From Candidatus Nitrotoga sp. SPKER (GTDB taxonomy: Bacteria > Pseudomonadota > Gammaproteobacteria > Burkholderiales > Gallionellaceae): a DNA stretch of 64,000 bases. This document shows, piece by piece, positions 43,201-52,190 of this stretch. The translations under genes were made by a program, and so were the position numbers. The stretch lies in contig QFXG01000012.1 in assembly GCA_003402285.1 (NCBI GenBank), forward strand, positions 1 to 64,000, given 5' to 3'. Positions within the stretch are counted from its first letter, which is position 1; each line of letters begins with the position of its first letter. Below the pieces are notes generated by a model. The model worked only from the letters and a program-made list of their open reading frames with translations, made no database searches and was not told where the DNA came from.

Positions 43201-43712
43201 GCGACAGCGGCAATTTTTATGGCAAGTACCGCGGCATGGTACTCAACAATGTAGATCCGATGCAGATGGGACGATTGCAAGTACAGGTGCCTGATGTGGC
43301 AGGGTTTATTCCCACAACCTGGGCGATGCCCTGCGTGCCGCTGGCCGGAATCAATATGGGCATGTTTGCGTTGCCTATGATCAGTAGCGGCGTGTGGATA
43401 GAGTTTGAACAGGGCAATCCGGATTACCCGATTTGGGTCGGCTGCTTCTGGGGCAGTACCGCAGAGCTGCCAGTGCTGTCGCGTATGGTGCCGCCCGCAG
43501 TACCTGGCATCACATTGCAAACTCCGCTGAAGAATGGCTTGGTTATCAGCGACGTACCTGGCCCTACTGGAGGCATCCAGTTGCAAACCACGACCGGTGC
43601 CATGATTTCGGTGACCGATATCGGCATCATGATTTCTAATGGCAAGGGTGCAGTGATCAATCTTACTGGGCCGACGGTGGACATCAATCTCGGGGCACTC
43701 ACGGTAATATAA
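43197..43712 (+). CDS. gp5-like OB-fold spike protein
   Basis: A 171-aa protein. FYGKYRGMVLNNVDPMQMGRLQVQVPDV is the gp5/VgrG OB-fold entry, and SSGVWIEFEQGNPDYPIWVGCFWG its exit. The last 60 residues (ISVTDIGIMISNGKGAVINL, then PTVDINLG) are short hydrophobic repeats like a triple-stranded beta-helix needle. No lysozyme domain as in T4 gp5. Sits on the hub and carries the PAAR tip encoded next. Confidence 0.9.
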   Translation: MSDSGNFYGKYRGMVLNNVDPMQMGRLQVQVPDVAGFIPTTWAMPCVPLAGINMGMFALPMISSGVWIEFEQGNPDYPIWVGCFWGSTAELPVLSRMVPPAVPGITLQTPLKNGLVISDVPGPTGGIQLQTTTGAMISVTDIGIMISNGKGAVINLTGPTVDINLGALTVI

Positions 43713-43725
43713 GGAGAACGCTACT

Positions 43726-44043
43726 ATGCCCGCACCCATCCTTCATCTTGGCGCCACGATAACCTGCATGCATGCAGGGCCAGCGACGCCGCTCACGCCA
43801 TTTCCACGCGTGTTGCTGAGCGGCCAGCCAGTGACCACACTGGCCACGCCCTATGCGATTACCGGCTGTGCTCTTACTGGTTCACCTAATCCACCCTGTG
43901 TCACCGCGCAGTGGGTGGCGGGCGCAGTAAGGGTGTTGGCGGGCGGTGTGCCGGTGCTGATACAAACGGGGCAGGCGGTGTGCGTGCCTACGGGGACCGG
44001 CTTGTTGCCGCTAGTAGTGCAACCCAGGGTGCTCGCGACATGA
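43726..44043 (+). CDS. PAAR-like spike tip protein
   Basis: A 105-aa protein with GGAG before the start. ILHLGATITCMHAGPATPLT and GQPVTTLATPYAITGC, then VTAQWVAGAVRVLAGGVPVL and QAVCVPTG, fit PAAR-like proteins: repeated short beta units and conserved His/Cys that may bind a metal at the point. It sharpens the spike. Overlaps the gp25 gene by four bases. Confidence 0.85.
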   Translation: MPAPILHLGATITCMHAGPATPLTPFPRVLLSGQPVTTLATPYAITGCALTGSPNPPCVTAQWVAGAVRVLAGGVPVLIQTGQAVCVPTGTGLLPLVVQPRVLAT

Positions 44044-44408
44044 GCCAGATCGATTTTCCATTTCATTTCGATGGTCGCAGTCGCACCGCGCAAACGGACG
44101 AATCCGGCTACATTCGCGATCTCATCGAGCAGGTGTTGCTGACTGCACCGGGCGAACGTGTGATGCGGCCCACTTTTGGCAGTGGCGTCATGCAATTGGT
44201 GTTTGCCGCCGCCAGCCCGGAAGTGGCAGCGACCACGCAGTTCCTGATTCAAGGCGCTTTGCAGCAATGGCTGAGCGATGTCATTACCGTGGATGCCGTC
44301 GATGTGCAGGCGCAGGATGGCGCCTTACTCATTACCGTGCAATATGTAGAACGCCGCACGCAGACTCGCGGTGTGGCGCAGATTAGTGCGCCGGGAGGCG
44401 GCTCATGA
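44040..44408 (+). CDS. gp25-like baseplate wedge protein
   Basis: 122 aa, starting MSQIDFPFHFDGRSRT at the ATG that overlaps the PAAR stop; a longer frame upstream is inside the PAAR gene. GYIRDLIEQVLLTAPGERVMRPTFGSG is the gp25/GPW hallmark with the Glu-Arg pair, and the rest has the family's beta pattern. It nucleates sheath polymerisation on the baseplate. Confidence 0.93.
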   Translation: MSQIDFPFHFDGRSRTAQTDESGYIRDLIEQVLLTAPGERVMRPTFGSGVMQLVFAAASPEVAATTQFLIQGALQQWLSDVITVDAVDVQAQDGALLITVQYVERRTQTRGVAQISAPGGGS

Positions 44409-47155
44409 AATATTACTGTTGTGACCAACGCCGTCGCGAAGTCGTGAAGTTAAACGGCACCCTTAACGGACTGGAATATCTTGAGGTGCATGACAGCGGT
44501 ATCCCTGGCGACTCTACGCGCCAGCTCACGCTGTTTGTGAAATTCCTGCGGGCAGTGCCTGCCACTCTCGGCAAGGATAATTTCCGTATCGAAGGTGGCG
44601 AACGTATCAAGAGCGTGGACATCAAGTGGGTTGCAATCGCCAATGCGTTGCCCGCCAGTGAGCCGCCCAGCCTTGTCGATGGTTTTGTGCCGCTCAATCA
44701 ATTTATGGTGATCCGCACCAAGATTTACGGGGATTTTTCGCTGTACACGCTACGTTTGCTGAGTGGTTCCGGCAACGACACGCCGCCGTCTGGTTTTGAT
44801 CCGCGCCTGAGCGAGATTCAGTTTTCGTTCAAGGTGCAGTGTGAATCGGATTTCGATTGCGCCAGCGTTACGCCCTGTCCGGTGCCGCCGGCGACGAATC
44901 CGCGCCTCGATTATCTCGCGAAGGATTACGCCAGCTTCCGCCGCCTGATGCTGGATCGCATGAGCGTGCTGATGCCTGATTGGTCCAGCCGCAACGCTGC
45001 CGATGTCGGTGTAACCTTGGTGGAAATGCTGGCCTATGTGGGCGATCAGCTTTCCTATCAGCAAGATGCCGTTGCCACCGAAGCTTATCTTGCTACTGCG
45101 CGCAAGCGCATTTCGCTGCGCCGCCATGCGCGGCTGGTGGATTACAAGGTACATGAGGGCTGCAATGCCCGCGTGTGGGTACAGCTATTTGTCAACGACG
45201 ACGGTGTAAATATCTTACGCGGCACACCGTTGCTCACGCGCGTGCCTAACACGCCCGAGCGTATCGCTCCGTCCGGCGACCAATTGCGCGATGCCTTGGC
45301 AAACGGGGCACTGGTATTCGAGACGGTGGAAGATACCCTGCTTTATCAGGATCACGAACACATCAGTTTCTATTCCTGGGGCGAGCGCGAATGCTGTCTG
45401 CCCAAGGGTACGACGCGCGCAACGCTCAATGGACATTATCCCAATCTCAAGGCGGGTGACATGCTGGTGTTCGCGGAAGAGTTTGGCCCGCGTACAGGAT
45501 TTGCTGCAGATGCAGACCGTGCGCATCGCTGGGCGGTGCGTCTCACCGATGTGCGTTTGGATAGCGACCCCTGTGGCGGTTTGTTCCTGCCAGTACCCAA
45601 TAATAATCCGCTGGATGTCACCGAGATTCGTTGGGCAGAACTGGATGCACTGCCGTTTCCATTATGCCTGTCGACTATCACTGACCTGGATCACGGTGCG
45701 ATTTATCTCGGTGAAGTGAGCGCGGCCTATGGCAATATCGTGCTGGCTGATCATGGCCGTACACTAACGGGTGAAGATTTGGGTGCCGTGTCCGCCTCGC
45801 AACTCACCCTTACATCCAAGAGCGATGTATTGAGTTGCAAGCGGCCGCCTTTGCAGGCCGTGCCACCCCGTTTCCGGCCACGACTTGCGGAACGTCCGCT
45901 TACTCATGCCTTGCCGCTCATCGCTTCACCGCTATTCGGTTTTACCGCGACAGCGGTTATCGTAACCGCATTGCAGATTCGCAGTTTTACACCGGCACTG
46001 CACGATGCCTTGCAGGCGCAGGGTGTGCTGTTGCAGGCGGGGCCGGTGGTCGTGCAGGGCGGTGATGGCATGTGGTCGGTGTCTGATGGCGTGAGTGCCT
46101 ATCGCCTACGGTTGGACAGTGGTCAAGTGCAGGTGTCACCGCTGGCCGATGCAGCCGTATTGATTACTGCCGCTGAGCCGCAGCGTGCGCGTCCCGCCAT
46201 TTCTCTTGCCAGCAATTTTCAGGGTACGCCAGATATTTGGGTGCCACGCCCGGATTTGCTCGCCAGTGATGCCGAGGCGAGCGAATTCGTGGTGGAGAGT
46301 GAACACGATGGTAGCGCCTTACTGCGTTTCGGCGATGATTATCACGGTAAGCGCCCCGACGTCGGGACCACATTCAGTGCGAACTATCGCATCGGCAACG
46401 GCGTGGCAGGTAACATCGGCCTGGAGTCCATCGCGCATATTGTCAGCAATGACGCGCGGCTGTTGCGTGCATCGAATCCACTGCCGGCGCAAGGCGGCAG
46501 TGATCCTGAGAAGGCCGAGGACATCAGGCGCGATGCGCCGGAAGCGTTTCGTACCCAGGAACGCGCCGTTACTCCGGCCGATTATGCCGAGGTGACTGAA
46601 CGCCATCCCAGCGTGCAGCGCGCCGCCGCCACATTTCGCTGGACCGGCAGCTGGTACACGGTGTTTCTCACCGTCGATCGCAAAGGTGGCGGCGAAGTGG
46701 ATGCGGTCTATGAGCAAACCATCCGCGATCACGTCGAGCGCTATCGCATGGCAGGCTATGACCTGGAGGTGAATGGCCCGAGTTATGTGCCCCTGCTGCT
46801 GGAAATGACGGTATGCGTCAAGCCAGATTATTTCCGCGCCGATGTACGTGCCGCGCTGATGCGTGTATTTAGTCGCGGCTGGTTGGACGACGGCACGCCT
46901 GCCCTGTTTCATCCCGACAATTTCAGCTTTGGCCAAGCGGTCTATCTCAGCGCGCTTTATGAAGCGGCACAGGCGATACAAGGCGTAGCCTCGGTGGTGA
47001 TTAACACCTTTCAGCGTCTGCGTGCGCCACCTGATCCCAAGCCCATGGATGACGGTGTGTTAACAGTCGGACGCCTGGAGATCGCGCGACTGGACAACGA
47101 TCCCAATTTCCCCGAGCGGGGAGTGTTGAAGCTCTCGATAGGAGGCGGCAAATGA
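44405..47155 (+). CDS. gp6/baseplate J-like wedge protein 1
   Basis: A 916-aa protein. Its first 160 residues are an extra beta-rich region. LDYLAKDYASFRRLMLDRM, then WSSRNAADVGVTLVEMLAYVGDQLSYQQDAV is the eCIS type gp6 entry (Afp11/Pvc11-like). ERAVTPADYAEVTERHPSVQRAAATFRWTGSWYTV is the baseplate J core, and the C-terminus ends in the usual AQAIQGVASVVINTFQRL. It forms the wedge ring of the baseplate. It overlaps neighbours by four bases at each end. Confidence 0.9.
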   Translation: MKYYCCDQRRREVVKLNGTLNGLEYLEVHDSGIPGDSTRQLTLFVKFLRAVPATLGKDNFRIEGGERIKSVDIKWVAIANALPASEPPSLVDGFVPLNQFMVIRTKIYGDFSLYTLRLLSGSGNDTPPSGFDPRLSEIQFSFKVQCESDFDCASVTPCPVPPATNPRLDYLAKDYASFRRLMLDRMSVLMPDWSSRNAADVGVTLVEMLAYVGDQLSYQQDAVATEAYLATARKRISLRRHARLVDYKVHEGCNARVWVQLFVNDDGVNILRGTPLLTRVPNTPERIAPSGDQLRDALANGALVFETVEDTLLYQDHEHISFYSWGERECCLPKGTTRATLNGHYPNLKAGDMLVFAEEFGPRTGFAADADRAHRWAVRLTDVRLDSDPCGGLFLPVPNNNPLDVTEIRWAELDALPFPLCLSTITDLDHGAIYLGEVSAAYGNIVLADHGRTLTGEDLGAVSASQLTLTSKSDVLSCKRPPLQAVPPRFRPRLAERPLTHALPLIASPLFGFTATAVIVTALQIRSFTPALHDALQAQGVLLQAGPVVVQGGDGMWSVSDGVSAYRLRLDSGQVQVSPLADAAVLITAAEPQRARPAISLASNFQGTPDIWVPRPDLLASDAEASEFVVESEHDGSALLRFGDDYHGKRPDVGTTFSANYRIGNGVAGNIGLESIAHIVSNDARLLRASNPLPAQGGSDPEKAEDIRRDAPEAFRTQERAVTPADYAEVTERHPSVQRAAATFRWTGSWYTVFLTVDRKGGGEVDAVYEQTIRDHVERYRMAGYDLEVNGPSYVPLLLEMTVCVKPDYFRADVRAALMRVFSRGWLDDGTPALFHPDNFSFGQAVYLSALYEAAQAIQGVASVVINTFQRLRAPPDPKPMDDGVLTVGRLEIARLDNDPNFPERGVLKLSIGGGK

Positions 47156-50127
47156 GCGGCGAAGAACAATCATCGCAAGACGCCTGTGGTTGTTGCGCGG
47201 GTGTGGGCATGCAGGCACCGGCGCTACTCTACAACCGCCCGGGGCTTGCGGCCATCGCCTATCGTATTGGTACGCACAGCGAGGTGCTGGCCAGCCTGCA
47301 GGCACGGCTATCGTCGCAGACATATCCCGCACTGGCAAAATTGCGCACCCGCGACACGGATGATTTTTCCATCGCGCTGCTGGACGCCTATGCCTGTATG
47401 GCCGATGTATTGAGCTTCTATCAGGAGCGTCTCGCCAATGAATCCTATTTACGTACTGCAGGCGAACGCTTGTCATTGAGCGAACTGGCGCGGCTGATCG
47501 GCTATCGCCTCAAACCCGGCGTTGCCGCAGAGACTTACCTCGCTTTCACGTTGCAAGAGCAACCGCTACAAGCCGTGAGTAGCGACCCCAAGCAGGCTAC
47601 CGGCGTGCCAGAAAAAATCACGCTGGACATCGGCGTCAAAGTGCAAAGCATTCCCGGTCCCGATGAAAAACCGCAGACTTTCGAGACTGTCGAGAGTATT
47701 GAAGCACAACCGGCATGGAACGTCCTACTGCCGAAAATGCACGAGATGAAATTGCCGGTGTTCGGCACCAAGGTCGTTTATCTGCAGGGCACCACGACGC
47801 AGCTTAAGGCTGGTGACGCGCTGTTGTTCGTCGGCACGGAACGTGAAAACAATACCGGTAATGAGAACTGGGATTTCCGCCGCGTCCAAAGCGTGGTGCT
47901 CGACAGCAACGCAGATCGCACCATTGTCACGCTGGATCATGGTCTGGGCACCGCCTCGCCCTATGTTGCGCCAGCGGCTGAGCCTAAGGTATACGCGCTG
48001 CGCCAGCGCGCCTCTTTGTTCGGTTATAACGCCCCTGACTGGCGGGTAATGTCCAACGATATTAAATGCGGCTATCTGGGGCTGCCGGCCGGCTCGACCA
48101 TCACCGCCACCGAATGGCCCGGCTTCACCATCGCCGATATTTCCGACCCGCCCACAGCCACCTCTACCGGTACGGGTCTCTACGGCGAATATTTTGATAA
48201 CAAAGATCTTTCGAGTCGCAAGCTTACTCGCACCGACACGACGGTGAACTTCGATTGGGGCAGCGGTTCGCCCCATGCGTTGATAGGCGCCGACACGTTC
48301 TCGGTGCGCTGGGCAGGTTGGGTGCATGCGCCATCAACCGGTAGTTACAGCTTTCACACCGTCTCCGACGACGGTGTGCGCCTGTGGGTGGACAATCATT
48401 TGATTATCAACAACTGGACTAATCACGGCGTCACTGAAAACAGCGGCAGTATTACGCTTACTGCCGGCAAAAAATACGATATCAAACTGGAGTATTACGA
48501 GGATGGCGGGGCGGCAACGATCAAGCTTTCGTGGACACCGCCGGGCCTAGCCAAGCAGATTATTCCGCAAGCGCGACTCTATCCGCGCAACGTCCATACG
48601 CTGCATCTCGACGCGCTCTATCCGCAGGTTGTGCATAACGGCTGGTTGGTGCTATCCATCCCCGAATATCAGGAATTGTACCAAGTTGACACCGCAGGCG
48701 AGGATGCACGCGCCAGTTTTACGCTTACCGGCAAAACCACGCGGCTGAAGGTAAAAGGTGAGAATCTACGCGAGCTTTTCAATGAACGGTTGCGCGAGAC
48801 GGCGGTGTTCGCTCACAGTGAACAATTGACACTGGCGGAAACGCCCATCACCGCAGATGTAGCGGGAGATTCGCTACGCCTGGATCGCAAAGTGGAAGAG
48901 CTTGCGCCCGGACGCACGTTGATACTCAGCGGCATTACTACCACCGGTGATGAGGTGAGTGAAGTGTTGACGTTGCTGAGAACTGAAGCGGACGGCAAGA
49001 CCAGTAAACTATTTTTCACGAGCTCGTTGCAACATCAATACCAGCGCGGTACCGTCAAACTGTACGCCAACGTTGCACTTGCCACTCACGGTGAAACCGT
49101 GCAACAGATTCTTGGCAGCGGCGCAGCGCGATTTTCTCATCAACGCTACACCCTCAAACACACACCGCTCACTTTTGTTGGCGCCGAGAACGAGACTGGT
49201 GCCGAGGCGGCATTGGAGGTGCGAGTCAACGATATTCGCTGGCACGAGACGCCCACTCTTTACCAGGCCGGTGCCAATGATCGCTCCTACGTGCTGCGCG
49301 TGGAAGAGGACGGTGCGGGGACTATCCAGTTCGGCGATGGTCGCCGCGGCGCGCGTTTGCCGACGGGTCAAGATAATCTGCGTGCCGTTTATCGCAAGGG
49401 CATCGGCACAGCGGGTAATCTGCAAGCTGGGCAGCTCTCGCAACTGCTCTCGCGTCCATTGGGCTTGAAAGCAGTGAGCAATCCGCTGCCTGCGGCGGGT
49501 GGTGTGAATGCGGACAGTGCAGCTCATGCTCGGCGCAATATGCCGTTAGGTGTGCGCACACTCGGGCGTGTAGTTTCGGTACAGGATTATGAAGATTACG
49601 CGCTGGCATTTACTGGCATCGCCAAGGCTCAAGCCACCGTGCTTAACACCCGCGCCGGGCGTACCGTATTCATTACTGTTGCTGGCGATAACGGCGCTCA
49701 ACCGCCGGATTTAACTCTCGCCAAACTGCTCAATACCCTCAAGCAAAATGGTGACCCGCTGGTGCACTGCGAAACGAAGGCGTACAGCGAGGCGACCTTT
49801 CATCTTGCCTTGCGTATCAAATGTGCTCCGGATTACGAGGGCAAGAAGGTACTGGCCGACGTTGAGACTGCCCTGCGCACCGCCTTTTCCTTCGACGCAC
49901 GCGACTTCGGCCAGATTGTTTCTCGTTCAGAGATTATCGCCATTGCGCAGGAGGTGCAGGGTGTTCTGGGCGTAGATCTGGATCGCTTCTATCGCGGCAC
50001 TACTATCACACTAGAACAGCGTCTGAGTCCCGCCGCTGCAACCACTGATGCGCAAGGTAATGGCACTGCCGCCGAATTATTGTTACTAGATACCGGCCCA
50101 TTCGATTATCTGGAGGAAATGCCGTGA
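47152..50127 (+). CDS. gp6/baseplate J-like wedge protein 2 with inserted PA14 domain
   Basis: A 991-aa protein. Residues about 20-110 (PGLAAIAYRIGTHSEVLASL, then SIALLDAYACMADVLSFYQERLANE) are the gp6-type entry. At about 340-480 a PA14 domain is inserted: GLYGEYFDNKDL, WAGWVHAPSTGSYSFHTVSDDG, VRLWVDNHLIINNW, then YDIKLEYYEDGGAATIKLSW. The wedge fold then resumes: GTIQFGDGRRGARLPTGQDN, VSVQDYEDYALAF and the C-terminal QVQGVLGVDLDRFYRG. PA14 domains usually bind sugars, so this wedge could touch the target surface. Confidence 0.92.
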   Translation: MSGEEQSSQDACGCCAGVGMQAPALLYNRPGLAAIAYRIGTHSEVLASLQARLSSQTYPALAKLRTRDTDDFSIALLDAYACMADVLSFYQERLANESYLRTAGERLSLSELARLIGYRLKPGVAAETYLAFTLQEQPLQAVSSDPKQATGVPEKITLDIGVKVQSIPGPDEKPQTFETVESIEAQPAWNVLLPKMHEMKLPVFGTKVVYLQGTTTQLKAGDALLFVGTERENNTGNENWDFRRVQSVVLDSNADRTIVTLDHGLGTASPYVAPAAEPKVYALRQRASLFGYNAPDWRVMSNDIKCGYLGLPAGSTITATEWPGFTIADISDPPTATSTGTGLYGEYFDNKDLSSRKLTRTDTTVNFDWGSGSPHALIGADTFSVRWAGWVHAPSTGSYSFHTVSDDGVRLWVDNHLIINNWTNHGVTENSGSITLTAGKKYDIKLEYYEDGGAATIKLSWTPPGLAKQIIPQARLYPRNVHTLHLDALYPQVVHNGWLVLSIPEYQELYQVDTAGEDARASFTLTGKTTRLKVKGENLRELFNERLRETAVFAHSEQLTLAETPITADVAGDSLRLDRKVEELAPGRTLILSGITTTGDEVSEVLTLLRTEADGKTSKLFFTSSLQHQYQRGTVKLYANVALATHGETVQQILGSGAARFSHQRYTLKHTPLTFVGAENETGAEAALEVRVNDIRWHETPTLYQAGANDRSYVLRVEEDGAGTIQFGDGRRGARLPTGQDNLRAVYRKGIGTAGNLQAGQLSQLLSRPLGLKAVSNPLPAAGGVNADSAAHARRNMPLGVRTLGRVVSVQDYEDYALAFTGIAKAQATVLNTRAGRTVFITVAGDNGAQPPDLTLAKLLNTLKQNGDPLVHCETKAYSEATFHLALRIKCAPDYEGKKVLADVETALRTAFSFDARDFGQIVSRSEIIAIAQEVQGVLGVDLDRFYRGTTITLEQRLSPAAATTDAQGNGTAAELLLLDTGPFDYLEEMP

Positions 50128-52157
50128 CTACGACCGCCGACCGCCTCTATGAACTGCTGCCCGCCATCCATCGCATCCGTGATGCGGAGCAAGGCTATCC
50201 GCTGCGCGAGCTGCTCGCCGTCATTGCCGAGCAGGTGGCAGCCATGGAGGAAAATCTCGAACAACTTTATGACGATCAATTCATCGAAACTTGCGCGCCA
50301 TGGGTGGCGCCCTATATTGGCGATCTTATCGGCTATCGCACCCTGCACGGTGTGGTGCCCAATGTGGCCTCGCCCCGTGCTGACGTGGCTAACACCATAC
50401 GCTATCGTCGTCGTAAGGGTACGGCATCCATGCTTGAGCAACTGGCGCGCGATGTCACCGGCTGGCCGGCACGGGCGGTGGAGTTCTTTCAACTGCTGGG
50501 CTGGACGCAGAACATGAATCATCTGCGTACCCATGCGCACTACGCACCGAATCTGCGCAACTGGGAAAAACTACACTGGCGGGATACTGCTTTCGACACC
50601 ATCGCTCATACCGTCGACGTGCGGCGTATCAGCACTGGTGCCGCGCGCCACAATATTCCTAACATCGGTCTTTATTTGTGGCGAGTACGTGCATTTCCGC
50701 TAACCCGATCGCAGGCTGTGGTCGATCCAGATATAGGCGGCGGATTGCGCTTTCGCTTCAATCCGTTGGGCACTGACATGGCGCTTTACAACACGCCGGA
50801 AGCGGAAGAAGAGATCAGCCATCTGGCCGAACCGAGTAATGTGCCTATGCCTCTCGCGCGCCGTTGGCTCAAGGTCCATCTTGACGACTACTACGGTCCC
50901 GGCAAGAGTCTATGGCTGGAATTGGACGGCAATCCACCGCAATTGATTGCGCGCAATAATATCTGCATCTGCGATCTCAGCGATATCAAGGACGGCGGCG
51001 GTAATGTTATCGCCTGGGCACATCAGCCGATTGCCGGTTCCGGGCTGGTGGCCATAGACCCAGTATTGGGTCGCATCGCCTTTGCTGATGTACCGGCCAC
51101 TGCACCGTTGGTGAGTTTTCATTATGGTTACACCATCGCCATCGGCGGCGGCGAATACGAGCGTGGCGCTTCTGCTGTTGCTGTTACGCCGGTGCAAACT
51201 GTACAGGGCGGTGTGGCACTACAGCCAGCGCTTGACGCGGTGCAGAATGGCGGCATGGTGGAAGTGCTCGACAGCCGCCGTTATGTGGAGACGCCCTCTA
51301 TCACCGTGAATGCCGGTAAGACCGTCGTGTTGGGTGCGGTCAATGGCGCGCGTCCACTGCTGGCGGCGAGTGGTGACATCACGCTCACGCTCGGCGCAGA
51401 AGCTACGTTGATCCTCGACGGCTGGGTAATCAGTGGCGGCACACTGATGATGGCCGCCTTTGCCGACACTCAACCGCGTTATCTCGTGCTGCGCGATTGC
51501 ACGCTGGTGCCGGGAACGTTCGGCGCAGCCAGTGCTCCCGGCCTGGTGGTCAGCCATCCGTTTGCCAAGATAGAGCTGGAACGCTGCATTACCGCACCGC
51601 TACATATCGCCGCCGACGCTGAAATCTCATTACGTGAATGCATCGTGGATGCAACTGCGCAAAATCTCATCGCTTACCGCGGCCCTGGCGCCGACGTACT
51701 TGCAGAAGGCGGCCTGCTTACATTGGAAAGTTGTACCGTGATCGGCAAGGCTCACACCCGACAATTGACACTGGCCAGTGATTGCCTGTTTGTCGCTACG
51801 CTTACTAGCGGAGGTGATACATGGAAAGCGCCGCTGTGGGCGGAGCGTCGCCAGGCAGGTTGCGTGCGTTTTTCCTATATACCGCCCGGCTCGCGCACAC
51901 CGTCCCGCTATCACTGCCAACCTGAAAATAGTGATCAGCAGATATGGCCACAATTCACCTCGTTGCATTATGGTGATCCCGGCTATGGTCAGTTGTTACA
52001 AAGCACTTCAGACAAGATACGTCGTGGCGCCCATGACGAGAGCGAGATGGGTGTACTACATGGTTTATATCAGCCGCAACGTGAAACCAATTTGCGCGTG
52101 CGGTTGCAAGAATATCTGCGCTTCGGCCTGGAAGCCGGATTGATTTACGCAAGCTAA
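50124..52157 (+). CDS. gpI-like tail protein with C-terminal beta-helix region
   Basis: A 677-aa protein. The N-terminal about 230 residues (LYELLPAIHRIRDAEQG, MEENLEQLYDDQFIETCAPWVAPYIGDLIGYR, then NTIRYRRRKGTASMLEQLARDVTGW) match P2 gpI/Pvc12-like tail proteins that connect the baseplate to fibres. From about 400 the sequence has parallel beta-helix character: ALDAVQNGGMVEVLDSRRY, then SLRECIVDATAQN and LTLESCTVIG. This is followed by QLLQSTSDKIRRGAHDESEMGV near the end. Confidence 0.85.
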   Translation: MTTTADRLYELLPAIHRIRDAEQGYPLRELLAVIAEQVAAMEENLEQLYDDQFIETCAPWVAPYIGDLIGYRTLHGVVPNVASPRADVANTIRYRRRKGTASMLEQLARDVTGWPARAVEFFQLLGWTQNMNHLRTHAHYAPNLRNWEKLHWRDTAFDTIAHTVDVRRISTGAARHNIPNIGLYLWRVRAFPLTRSQAVVDPDIGGGLRFRFNPLGTDMALYNTPEAEEEISHLAEPSNVPMPLARRWLKVHLDDYYGPGKSLWLELDGNPPQLIARNNICICDLSDIKDGGGNVIAWAHQPIAGSGLVAIDPVLGRIAFADVPATAPLVSFHYGYTIAIGGGEYERGASAVAVTPVQTVQGGVALQPALDAVQNGGMVEVLDSRRYVETPSITVNAGKTVVLGAVNGARPLLAASGDITLTLGAEATLILDGWVISGGTLMMAAFADTQPRYLVLRDCTLVPGTFGAASAPGLVVSHPFAKIELERCITAPLHIAADAEISLRECIVDATAQNLIAYRGPGADVLAEGGLLTLESCTVIGKAHTRQLTLASDCLFVATLTSGGDTWKAPLWAERRQAGCVRFSYIPPGSRTPSRYHCQPENSDQQIWPQFTSLHYGDPGYGQLLQSTSDKIRRGAHDESEMGVLHGLYQPQRETNLRVRLQEYLRFGLEAGLIYAS

Positions 52158-52190
52158 GAGCGGCATTGCCGCCACAATAAGGAGAAAGTC

